A DNA stretch of 5,862 nt from Nitrososphaeria archaeon (GCA_027000765.1 JALTNJ010000104.1:1-5862), one strand, 5' to 3'; shown: positions 1 through 5,427, numbered from the stretch's first letter. Translations and numbers: made by a program. Notes: generated by a model not told the origin, from the letters alone.

Positions 1-2
1 GG

Positions 3-368
3 AGATATATGGATACACTATATACATTCACCATAATAAGCGGGTTATTCTTCGGCTTAGCACACATTTTATCAGGGGGTGGATGGGGTATCGGCAAGGT
101 TACTACAGCCACATTGGCAGGCATTGTACTAGGATACCTATATGTTAGGCACGGGTTTTATAGCGCCGTTTTAGGACATGCTTTCTTCAACGTATTCCTA
201 CTATCGATATATTACATGGAGAGCGTCGCACAAGGATATTGGTCCATCGTATTCGAGGGAATCTACCTCACCATACTTATACTAGGTGGACTTGGTTTAA
301 TACATATGTCCCTAAACTTATTCATTGGAGAAGGCTCTTCACCAGCTGAAGAGCCTCATCTAGACTAA
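3..368 (+). CDS. CPBP-family intramembrane metalloprotease, C-terminal part (5' end outside window)
   Basis: This is probably the C-terminal half of a CPBP (CAAX protease / bacteriocin-processing, Abi) membrane protease. Counting from the Met at base 9, an FFGLAH stretch (residues 14-19) matches family motif 2 (FxxxH). GHAFFN (56-61) matches motif 3 (HxxxN), with a hydrophobic G-rich segment between them, as in the family. Motif 1 (EExxxR), which normally lies some 30 residues before motif 2, is absent. The frame stays open to the left edge (codons aga, tat before the ATG). The true start is therefore almost certainly upstream, and the ATG at 9 is internal. The visible part is nearly all membrane-spanning: about residues 5-22, 33-48, 52-70 and 82-106, then a short acidic tail. 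Its last 47 bp overlap the convergent HAD gene. Substrate unknown; archaeal members are mostly uncharacterised. Confidence 0.72.
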   Translation, partial: RYMDTLYTFTIISGLFFGLAHILSGGGWGIGKVTTATLAGIVLGYLYVRHGFYSAVLGHAFFNVFLLSIYYMESVAQGYWSIVFEGIYLTILILGGLGLIHMSLNLFIGEGSSPAEEPHLD

Positions 369-987
369 GGACTTTATACTTAGGCTCTATACTCAAGCCC
401 TTGATTGGCGGTAGCTTCGTTGTATCAAGATATATGGTTGTTATCCCTGCAGCATCCCCAGCCAAGACATCCATAATACTATCCCCAATATAGAGGGTTT
501 CACTAGGGGATACGCCTAGGATCGAAACTGCCTTATTTAACGGATCTGGATAGGGCTTCATCCTATCAACATCATCCCTTGCGATGATCACCTTAAAGAA
601 TCTTCTGAAGCCTAGTCTATCGAGAACATTCTCCGCGGCTTTTCTACATGAATTCGTCACCAGACCCATTTTAAGGCCTAGGGCCTCAAGGCCCTCCAAG
701 AAATCCTTTGAATATGGGGTTTTCACCGCCTCAACTGATGCCGCGACCTCGATTCTACAAGCCTCGTCGTGGAAGCGTCTCCTCAGATATAGATACTTAT
801 CCTCACCTATGGTGTCACGTAGCTCATTAAGCCTCATGAAATACTGGAAGGGACGTTCCACTCCAGTGAATAACTCCCCCAGCATCTCTTCCTCAACTAT
901 GTCATGTAATGCCCTGCTCATTGCCATAATATCTATGTTAAACTTAGTTAGGGTACCATCTAGATCTATGAGAACAGCCTTCAACAT
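322..987 (-). CDS. HAD-superfamily hydrolase (phosphatase, subfamily IA-like)
   Basis: A 221-residue soluble HAD phosphatase with all four motifs. Motif I is DLDGT, with nucleophile Asp8 and acid/base Asp10. Motif II is the Thr-Asn at 111-112. Motif III is Lys144 in KPYPDP. Motif IV is GDSIMD (168-173), with Mg-binding Asp169 and Asp173. A helical C1-type cap lies between motif I and about residue 95, as in phosphoglycolate phosphatase and PpaX-like enzymes, and the length is normal for that group. The substrate cannot be read from sequence; phosphoglycolate, pyrophosphate or a small phosphorylated metabolite are all possible. The ATG at 987 has no SD before it and a TATA-like box about 22 bp upstream, so the mRNA is probably leaderless. 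It converges on the CPBP gene and overlaps its 3' end by 47 bp. It is divergent from the Trm112-like gene. Confidence 0.9.
   Translation of the reverse strand: MLKAVLIDLDGTLTKFNIDIMAMSRALHDIVEEEMLGELFTGVERPFQYFMRLNELRDTIGEDKYLYLRRRFHDEACRIEVAASVEAVKTPYSKDFLEGLEALGLKMGLVTNSCRKAAENVLDRLGFRRFFKVIIARDDVDRMKPYPDPLNKAVSILGVSPSETLYIGDSIMDVLAGDAAGITTIYLDTTKLPPIKGLSIEPKYKVLSLDEALQLVKSLLQ
332..356. repeat. Perfect 10-bp inverted repeat in the convergent overlap
   Basis: The left arm AGGCTCTTCA (332-341) is exactly complementary to the right arm TGAAGAGCCT (347-356), with a CCAGC loop. It lies wholly inside the 47-bp overlap of the CPBP and HAD genes, so both mRNAs would carry the hairpin a few codons before their stops. 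No T-run follows on either strand, so it is not a classical intrinsic terminator. It may end transcription, stabilise 3' ends, or be chance. Confidence 0.85.
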
Positions 988-1001
988 GATCTATCAGCCT
1001 A

Positions 1002-1014
1002 TAAGTAAATATAA
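1002..1014 (-). promoter_or_regulatory. TATA-like promoter of the HAD gene
   Basis: Read on the minus strand this is TTATATTTACTTA, centred about 21 bp before the ATG. This fits an archaeal TATA box with transcription starting at or next to the start codon. The absence of an SD is consistent. Confidence 0.5.
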
Positions 1015-1068
1015 CAGGCAGATAGGGGTTTATATTTAGAGAAAACTGGCTTTAGATAGAGAAATCTA

Positions 1069-1080
1069 TTTAGGTATATA
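1069..1080 (+). promoter_or_regulatory. TATA box of the Trm112-like/xpf unit
   Basis: The element TTTAGGTATATA predicts a transcription start near 1100. That leaves a leader of about 14 nt carrying the GAGGTG SD for the ATG at 1115. The same TTTAGRTATA core recurs before the nucleotidyltransferase and DUF211 genes. Confidence 0.55.
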
Positions 1081-1114
1081 GAGATGAATATTATTTACGT
1101 ATGAGGTGTATTTC

Positions 1115-1492
1115 ATGAAATATAGGCTTCTAAACTTCCTAATCTGCCCTAGGTGCAAGAATTATCCGCTGAAGCTACATATTCTCGAGGAGAAGATATT
1201 TGATAGGGATGTGGAGATACCTCCATGCGACCAATACTGTGGATATAAGGAAACGATGATAGCTAAACTAAGTTCAAAACCCCCTTGTAAAGAATGTATG
1301 AGGCATGAGGTAATAGACGGATACCTGACATGCAACGAATGCGGAGAATGGTATCCAATCATCGATATGATAGTAGTTATGCATCTGGATAGGCTGAGGC
1401 CTAAAAAGCCTATTGAGAAGTTTATTGAGAAACATAGGGATAAGCTGCCTAATGAAATAATAGAGAAATGGAGGGCTGAGTCAGAGGGTTAG
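1115..1492 (+). CDS. Trm112-like zinc protein (probable methyltransferase-activating subunit)
   Basis: A 125-residue protein resembling Trm112, the small partner that activates and stabilises SAM-dependent methyltransferases acting on tRNA and on release factor. The opening LLNFLICPRC places a CPxC pair (Cys11, Cys14) right after the first strand. GYLTCNECGEWYPI (69-82) supplies the second pair (Cys73, Cys76) and the typical YPI-D segment. This is the same split zinc-knuckle layout as eukaryotic Trm112. Four further cysteines (38, 42, 58, 61) lie in the middle and could form a second zinc site. The C-terminus (about 95-125) is charged and helical. A GTG at 1106 is possible, but the ATG at 1115 has a GAGGTG SD 5-6 nt upstream and gives the expected N-terminus. 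It is transcribed with xpf, 3 bp away. No methyltransferase partner is in the window. Confidence 0.72.
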   Translation: MKYRLLNFLICPRCKNYPLKLHILEEKIFDRDVEIPPCDQYCGYKETMIAKLSSKPPCKECMRHEVIDGYLTCNECGEWYPIIDMIVVMHLDRLRPKKPIEKFIEKHRDKLPNEIIEKWRAESEG

Positions 1493-1495
1493 CGG

Positions 1496-2161
1496 ATGAT
1501 AATTATCGATATACATGAGCCCAGTGATATACCGGAGCTACTTAGGAGAAAAGGGGCTCAGATAAGGATTAGGAAACTTGATGTAGCCGACTACATAATT
1601 GGGGATATAGGGATTGAGAGGAAAACATTCCATGACTTCTTTAGATCAATAATTGATAAGAGGATATTTACTCAGCTTGAGAGACTAAGGGATTCCTTTA
1701 AAAAGCCCCTCTTACTACTAGAGGGAGACCTCCAAGAGGCCTTGTATACAGTCCAGAATCCAAATGCAATTTTAGGAGGCTTACTATCAGTAGTAATCGA
1801 TATGGATATAAGAGTGGTCTACTCTAGAGATAAGGAGGATACTGTTAATATCCTGTTCCTACTCTGGAGGAGGATACATAAGGAGGGAAAAGCCTCTGTA
1901 CCCAGGTTTAAGCCACGGATTATGAGTAAGAGGGAGAGGCTACTGTTCATATTAGAGGGCTTCCCAGGAATAGGCCATAGGCTTGCTGAGAACATTCTAA
2001 ATCACTATGGCACGATAAGAAACTTTGCTGTCACTAATTTATCGGAGTTGATGAGTGTAGAGGGAATAGGTGAAAAGAAGGCGAGGGAGATTATAGAGTT
2101 GCTGACACTAGACTATAGAAAGCTTAGGAAGACGCATAAAGAAGAGGAGTCACATGCTTAA
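1496..2161 (+). CDS. xpf: XPF/Hef-type structure-specific endonuclease (short, helicase-less form)
   Basis: A 221-residue member of the XPF/MUS81 nuclease family, in the crenarchaeal form without a helicase domain. Such enzymes cut branched DNA (3' flaps, nicked junctions) in repair and fork processing. The ERCC4 nuclease domain covers about residues 1-130. The GDXnERKX3D signature is intact (Gly36-Asp37, Glu41-Arg42-Lys43, Asp47), followed by SIIDKRIFTQ and LLLLEGD. A tandem helix-hairpin-helix region follows, with GFPGIG at 155-160 and SVEGIG at 187-192. Two oddities are visible. The first acidic motif, normally D-x-R-E, reads D-I-H-E (5-8). The charged tail ends in EEESHA without a PCNA-binding (PIP) motif, which the Sulfolobus enzyme carries. 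The ATG lies 3 bp after the Trm112-like gene, with a GAGGG SD in that gene's last codons. The 3' end overlaps the convergent gene by 38 bp. Confidence 0.92.
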   Translation: MIIIDIHEPSDIPELLRRKGAQIRIRKLDVADYIIGDIGIERKTFHDFFRSIIDKRIFTQLERLRDSFKKPLLLLEGDLQEALYTVQNPNAILGGLLSVVIDMDIRVVYSRDKEDTVNILFLLWRRIHKEGKASVPRFKPRIMSKRERLLFILEGFPGIGHRLAENILNHYGTIRNFAVTNLSELMSVEGIGEKKAREIIELLTLDYRKLRKTHKEEESHA

Positions 2162-2804
2162 CTATATAGTTTAGAAACTCATCTAAGGTTATTTTTGAGA
2201 ACATAGCTATAATAAGGTTCCTAGTCAACCCAACTATATACCCAGTATCCTGATGATGAAAAACTACATACCATATCTTACCATGCTCGAGATACATATT
2301 GTATAGCGATGTATCTGCCAATGCACTCCCGTATAAAGCGAGTTTATTGACATTGGGGATATCGACATTATCGAAGTAGATTACCTTGGTGCTCTCAGGA
2401 TTAGATTCGTGGAGGCTCTTGAGAATCTCGTGTGAAATATTAGCCTCGACGACCTCACCCGTCTTGGCGAACAATACCTCCGAGATTATATTCGCTATGC
2501 GGTTCGCTCTAAACTTTTTCTCGAACACTATCAGGAGAATATCTCCAAACTCTTCCTTAAAGGCGACCAACGCCTCCCGCCTAACCGCGAGCCTCTGCAT
2601 CTCACCCTTTATATTCATTATCCTAGGCTCGTCGAACACGAAATACGCCTTTAGAATATCACCTACTATACGTATATCATCAAAGGACTGTGTAATCTCT
2701 ACGCCCTCGACCTCCTCAAGCCTCCTATAATTCCTTATCTTATCAGCGATAATATCTAGAGGAAGATACCTCTTTATCCGGAAGACTTTGGCGGATAATG
2801 CCAA
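2124..2804 (-). CDS. Conserved-looking archaeal protein of unknown function, co-transcribed with a TrmB regulator
   Basis: I do not recognise this 226-residue protein. It looks soluble and mixed alpha/beta, with no signal peptide, no membrane span and no cysteine. Visible landmarks are a basic N-terminus, an alternating strand-like stretch around 86-96 (GDILLIVFEKK), IYFDNVDIPNVNKLALYGS (142-160), and HHQDTGYIVGLTRN (183-196) followed by an amphipathic helical C-terminus. No catalytic signature stands out. A TTG start is chosen because a strong GAGGTG SD lies 6 nt before it (minus strand, bases 2811-2816), inside the last codons of the upstream regulator. The two stop/start codons are only 3 bp apart, so they surely form one operon. 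The protein may be the regulator's target, partner or ligand-handling protein; that is inference from position only. Its 3' end runs 38 bp into xpf. Confidence 0.78.
   Translation of the reverse strand: MALSAKVFRIKRYLPLDIIADKIRNYRRLEEVEGVEITQSFDDIRIVGDILKAYFVFDEPRIMNIKGEMQRLAVRREALVAFKEEFGDILLIVFEKKFRANRIANIISEVLFAKTGEVVEANISHEILKSLHESNPESTKVIYFDNVDIPNVNKLALYGSALADTSLYNMYLEHGKIWYVVFHHQDTGYIVGLTRNLIIAMFSKITLDEFLNYIVKHVTPLLYASS
2160..2171. repeat. 12-bp palindrome at the xpf stop codon
   Basis: AACTATATAGTT is a perfect palindrome beginning in the xpf TAA stop, within the 3' part of the convergent unknown gene. It is AT-rich and would be a weak hairpin. It could be chance, or part of the 3'-end pattern described in the findings. 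Confidence 0.4.
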
Positions 2805-2807
2805 CAG

Positions 2808-3569
2808 CTACACCTCTATCTTCTTAGACGACTCCCACAACTTCTCAAAATATAGTTTGGCCAAGTATATAAGGCTTGAATGCGTCGACCAGATAGCTGT
2901 ACTCACTCTACCACTATCACCTAATAATAATAGGGCCTCCTTTGCATCTGATATAACTCCACCGCCAAACATGTTCTCTCTATACCGTAGTTCTGCACCA
3001 AACTTCAGGAAGCACTCCGCATCATCCACAAGCTCCCTAGGTATCAATATCCTTATGTGAGTTGGATTATATAGTCCCCCCATCCGCTCTAGGAGAGAGG
3101 CCTTCTCAAAAAGAGATTCCATCCTAGCGTGAATCGCTAGGAGAAGCTCATATTGAGACTTTAGGACGAGGTCAATAACCTTGGAGGATACGTTCTCCTC
3201 ACCTCTTACTATCCATACCTCAGGCGTCTCAGGCACAGTCCTCGCGTCATAGATAGGCTGTAGCATGGGTATGATCTTACTCGCAGCCTCCTCCCACTCC
3301 TTCTCCCTCTTGACCTTAGCCTTCTTAACCGCCTCATCCGGCGATAGTGCCACATATCTAATTGGCCTCTCCCTAGCAGAGGATATCCACCCTTTCTCCT
3401 CAAGTGATTTAAGCACTATATATACCTTGGAGAACGGCACATCAGCATAGTCTGAGATCTCCTTAGCCGTAAGCGGCCCTGAATTTAATAGCAGCATATA
3501 CACCTTCATCTCATTCAGCGTCAGCCCAAGCTTCCTCATTAAACTCTCGATGTCTCTGGGGATTTTCAT
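2808..3569 (-). CDS. TrmB-family transcriptional regulator
   Basis: A 253-residue TrmB-type regulator, an archaeal family that binds promoter DNA through a winged helix-turn-helix and often senses sugars or other small molecules. Residues about 8-75 form the wHTH: LGLTLNEMKVYMLLLNSG, then the ITA-like LTAKEISDYADVPFSKVY recognition region and the wing ending RYVALSPDEAV. A charged coiled-coil linker (about 80-105) follows. The C-terminal domain (about 115-250) has the family's W-x-V-x-G-x-E-x-V opening and ends in IWSTHSSLIYLAKLYFEKLW. It is shorter than the sugar-binding TrmB of Thermococcales and appears to lack that extra ligand domain, so the ligand is unknown. The ATG at 3569 sits inside a perfect dyad that may be an autoregulatory site. 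It is followed 3 bp later by the unknown gene and is divergent from the nucleotidyltransferase gene. Confidence 0.87.
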   Translation of the reverse strand: MKIPRDIESLMRKLGLTLNEMKVYMLLLNSGPLTAKEISDYADVPFSKVYIVLKSLEEKGWISSARERPIRYVALSPDEAVKKAKVKREKEWEEAASKIIPMLQPIYDARTVPETPEVWIVRGEENVSSKVIDLVLKSQYELLLAIHARMESLFEKASLLERMGGLYNPTHIRILIPRELVDDAECFLKFGAELRYRENMFGGGVISDAKEALLLLGDSGRVSTAIWSTHSSLIYLAKLYFEKLWESSKKIEV

Positions 3570-3588
3570 ACATTATATAGTATGAAAA
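3563..3588. promoter_or_regulatory. Perfect 9-bp dyad over the TrmB-gene start (candidate operator)
   Basis: The left arm TTTTCATAC (3563-3571) and right arm GTATGAAAA (3580-3588) are exact complements around an 8-bp AT spacer. The dyad covers the predicted transcription start and the start codon of the regulator, just downstream of its TATA box. This is a usual place for an archaeal repressor to block polymerase. Autoregulation is inferred, not shown. The arms do not match the TATCAC-N5-GTGATA motif known for Thermococcales TrmB. Confidence 0.6.
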
Positions 3589-3602
3589 GGGTGACAATTA
3601 AG

Positions 3603-3610
3603 ATTTTATA
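3603..3610 (-). promoter_or_regulatory. TATA box of the TrmB-unknown operon
   Basis: On the minus strand this reads TATAAAAT, about 37 bp before the ATG. It predicts a start of transcription near 3580 and a leader of about 11 nt without SD. Confidence 0.5.
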
Positions 3611-3640
3611 TGTTCTATTAACGTCTGACTGAAAAATGCC

Positions 3641-3653
3641 TTTAGATATAAAT
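3641..3653 (+). promoter_or_regulatory. TATA box of the nucleotidyltransferase gene
   Basis: TTTAGATATAAAT predicts transcription from about 3673, a leader of about 22 nt, for the ATG at 3695. The first ten bases are identical to the box before the DUF211 gene. Confidence 0.55.
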
Positions 3654-3694
3654 TGGAAGAGGTTAAGAGGGAGATGTGAGAATATTTTTATAGC

Positions 3695-4372
3695 ATGAAC
3701 GTCGATGAATATGCATATAAGAGGCTTGAAACCCTTCTTGAAGAGCTTCTGAAAAAGGTTCCCATAATAAAGGGTGTAAAGCTCTCAGGCTCCACTGCAG
3801 ATGGACATTTCTTTATACTCCAGTTTGGAGACATCTATATATCATCTGATTATGACGTGGTTATCCTCCTAGAAAGATATCCTGAGGAAAAGGAGATAAA
3901 CCTTATCAGGGAGATACTTTCCAAACCAGTATATAATGATATGTTGGAGCAGGTTCTCCTAGAGAATATGGATATCAAACTACTTTCCCTCGAGTATCCA
4001 TATAAGGGTAGGGGGGTAAAGACTGCATCTATATATGATAGGGACATCAGTATAGTTAGGCATTTGATAGGTGGGAGAATATTATATGGAGAAGAGCATT
4101 TCAAGAGGATAGTTGTCGAGGAAGAGTGGATAAAGAGGCAGTTGGCATATAGAGTCCTTGAGAGGAAGAAGATATTCGATTTATTTACTGAATTAGGTGC
4201 CTACGACCGCATATCCACATTATTAGGACTAGAGTCCATGGTGAAGAAGATTAGGAGCTTGATTAGGAGATATAGGGACTATCATAAGATAGCTCCTCAG
4301 CAGGTGGAGAGCCTCATAAAGGAATGTGAGGAAATTAGGAGGGAGATCCTTCAGAAGATCTCGGAGGAATAG
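3695..4372 (+). CDS. Nucleotidyltransferase-fold protein (Pol beta superfamily) with helical C-terminal domain
   Basis: A 225-residue protein with the Pol-beta/MNT nucleotidyltransferase signature. LSGSTADG (30-37) supplies the Gly-Ser of the hG[GS] motif, SDYDVVILL (51-59) gives the metal-binding Asp52 and Asp54, and Asp93 in NMDIKLL is a plausible third acidic residue. The catalytic triad therefore looks complete and the protein is probably active. The spacing from Gly-Ser to Asp-x-Asp is longer than usual, with an aromatic insert (about 38-50). Residues 120-132 (VRHLIGGRILYGE) resemble the segment after the catalytic domain in many such proteins. The remaining third is helical and basic, ending in a coiled-coil-like tail. 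The substrate is unknown; nucleotide transfer to a small molecule, RNA or a protein are all possible. The ATG has no good SD nearby. It stands alone, divergent from the TrmB gene, with no clear toxin partner beside it. Confidence 0.78.
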   Translation: MNVDEYAYKRLETLLEELLKKVPIIKGVKLSGSTADGHFFILQFGDIYISSDYDVVILLERYPEEKEINLIREILSKPVYNDMLEQVLLENMDIKLLSLEYPYKGRGVKTASIYDRDISIVRHLIGGRILYGEEHFKRIVVEEEWIKRQLAYRVLERKKIFDLFTELGAYDRISTLLGLESMVKKIRSLIRRYRDYHKIAPQQVESLIKECEEIRREILQKISEE

Positions 4373-4390
4373 ATGGATAAATACTAATAC

Positions 4391-4401
4391 ATATTTAAAT
4401 A
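4391..4401 (+). promoter_or_regulatory. TATA-like promoter of the VIT1-DUF211 unit
   Basis: ATATTTAAATA predicts transcription from about 4422 and a leader of about 40 nt that carries the GTGAGGGG SD (4443-4450). A second AT-rich candidate (4411-4425) cannot be excluded. Confidence 0.42.
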
Positions 4402-4461
4402 GAGAAGAGTTTAGTTAAAATATTATTGATAAACCCACCCTAGTGAGGGGAAAACGTAGCT

Positions 4462-5061
4462 TTGGAAATCCGTAATAAGATCCAAGATATAAAACTCTAT
4501 ATTAGGATAACTAGGGCAAATAAAATTGCAAGAAGATATTTTATTATGAATTCATTTGACGGTATAGTTACTATACTCGGTGTTATAACAGGGTCTTTTG
4601 TATCCGATGTAATCGATCCCGGGGTAATATTGGGTATAGGATTAAGTACTGCTATTGCAATGGCGATATCCGGGATAACAGGCACGTTCATGGCTGAAAA
4701 GGCTGAGAGGGATATAGAGATATCGGAGCTAGAGGCATCTATGCTCAGCGACTTGAAAAACACGATATATGCCAAGGCAGTTAAATTCACTATATTCTAT
4801 GTCAGCATTGTAGACGCTTTATCCCCTGTACTTGCTTCACTCGTAACCCTAGTACCTATATTCCTAGCATTAATAGGCGTGGTTCCTCCATTAACAGGGA
4901 TATACCTTTCTGAAGCAGTTGGACTCCTATATCTATTTATACTGGGCTCGGCGATGGCTAGGATAGTTAAAAAGAACATGTTGTTAGAGGGGCTTAAGAT
5001 GCTGCTCGTCGGCCTAGCTACTGCAGTGGTAATCATATTTATATTTGGGCTTCATACATGA
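4462..5061 (+). CDS. VIT1/CCC1-family metal ion transporter (Fe2+/Mn2+-type)
   Basis: A 199-residue membrane protein of the VIT1/CCC1 family, which in eukaryotes moves Fe2+ or Mn2+ out of the cytosol in exchange for protons. The first helix has the family motif N-S-F-D-G-I-V-T (30-37), with Asp33. Helix 2 (about 54-78) runs into an acidic amphipathic segment EKAERDIEISELE (79-91), where family members place metal-binding glutamates. Helices 3-5 are at about 108-140, 147-168 and 178-197. The cytosolic segment between helices 2 and 3 is short, so the separate metal-binding domain of plant VIT1 is largely missing. The start is TTG at 4462. The only upstream in-frame codons before a stop are not start codons, and the next ATG would remove the N-terminus before helix 1. 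An SD (GTGAGGGG) lies 11 nt upstream. The DUF211 gene follows after 78 bp. Metal and direction are inferred from the family. Confidence 0.85.
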   Translation: MEIRNKIQDIKLYIRITRANKIARRYFIMNSFDGIVTILGVITGSFVSDVIDPGVILGIGLSTAIAMAISGITGTFMAEKAERDIEISELEASMLSDLKNTIYAKAVKFTIFYVSIVDALSPVLASLVTLVPIFLALIGVVPPLTGIYLSEAVGLLYLFILGSAMARIVKKNMLLEGLKMLLVGLATAVVIIFIFGLHT

Positions 5062-5094
5062 AAAGAATGTAAAAATATTTAATTACCAAGATTT

Positions 5095-5102
5095 AAGGAG
5101 GT
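5095..5102 (+). promoter_or_regulatory. Full-length SD-like AAGGAGGT ahead of a three-codon ORF
   Basis: AAGGAGGT is the strongest SD-like string near the DUF211 gene but lies 37 nt before its start. The next start codon after it opens ATG-TTA-TTG-TAG (5115-5126), a three-codon ORF. It may be a minimal leader ORF, purine-rich sequence upstream of the TATA box, or chance. Confidence 0.3.
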
Positions 5103-5103
5103 A

Positions 5104-5116
5104 TTTAGATATATAT
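5104..5116 (+). promoter_or_regulatory. TATA-like box upstream of the DUF211 gene
   Basis: TTTAGATATATAT shares its first ten bases with the nucleotidyltransferase promoter. It would start transcription only a few bases before the TTG at 5140, giving a nearly leaderless mRNA separate from VIT1 read-through. Confidence 0.45.
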
Positions 5117-5139
5117 GTTATTGTAGGTGAGAAGAGGAG

Positions 5140-5427
5140 TTGGAGAGAGGCGAAGGTGATAAGGACCAACCTAAGATAAAATACTTGACCCTAGATATTT
5201 TGAAGCCGCACTTCCCCTCTATCGTGGAGCTTTCTAAGGTTATCGCTGCGAACGTCGATGGCGTGGAGAAAGTAATGTCAGAGATAGTCGAGATGGATCA
5301 GGATACGGAGAGTATCAAGATGCAGGTATATGGTGACGACGTCAATCTAGATAAGCTCATTGAGGTTATTAGGGACTTCGGTGCATCGCTACACAGTATC
5401 GATGAAGTCATCGTGGAGAACGACTGA
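5140..5427 (+). CDS. DUF211 family protein
   Basis: A 95-residue archaeal DUF211 protein. It matches the family from end to end: LDILKPHFPSIVELSKVI (18-35), GVEKVMSEIVEMDQDTESIKM (41-61), YGDDVNLDKLIEVIRDFG (64-81), and the closing HSIDEVIV (85-92). Solved family members have a small ferredoxin-like alpha/beta fold and assemble into oligomers. The biochemical role is not established. The start is TTG at 5140: a TGA stop lies 10-12 bases upstream in frame, and the next possible start is inside the first conserved strand. GGTGAG (5126-5131) can act as SD when the gene is read from the VIT1 transcript. Adjacency to a metal transporter suggests metal sensing or delivery, by context only. The first ten or so residues are charged and not conserved-looking. 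Confidence 0.9.
   Translation: MERGEGDKDQPKIKYLTLDILKPHFPSIVELSKVIAANVDGVEKVMSEIVEMDQDTESIKMQVYGDDVNLDKLIEVIRDFGASLHSIDEVIVEND

Noticed and set aside
1053..1068. TAGAT/ATCTA inverted repeat upstream of the Trm112-like promoter
   Set aside because: Five-base AT-rich arms are expected often by chance in this sequence, and no second copy was seen nearby.
1106..1114. GTG start three codons earlier for the Trm112-like gene
   Set aside because: The ATG at 1115 has a well-spaced GAGGTG SD which the GTG start would itself disrupt, and the conserved N-terminus begins at that Met.
1498..1507. Palindrome GATAATTATC at the first codons of xpf
   Set aside because: It is short and AT-rich, inside an operon and away from any promoter; chance is the simpler explanation.
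2252..2262. TGATGATGA string resembling a box C of a C/D RNA
   Set aside because: No matching box D (CTGA) at suitable spacing, and it lies inside a protein-coding gene on the other strand.
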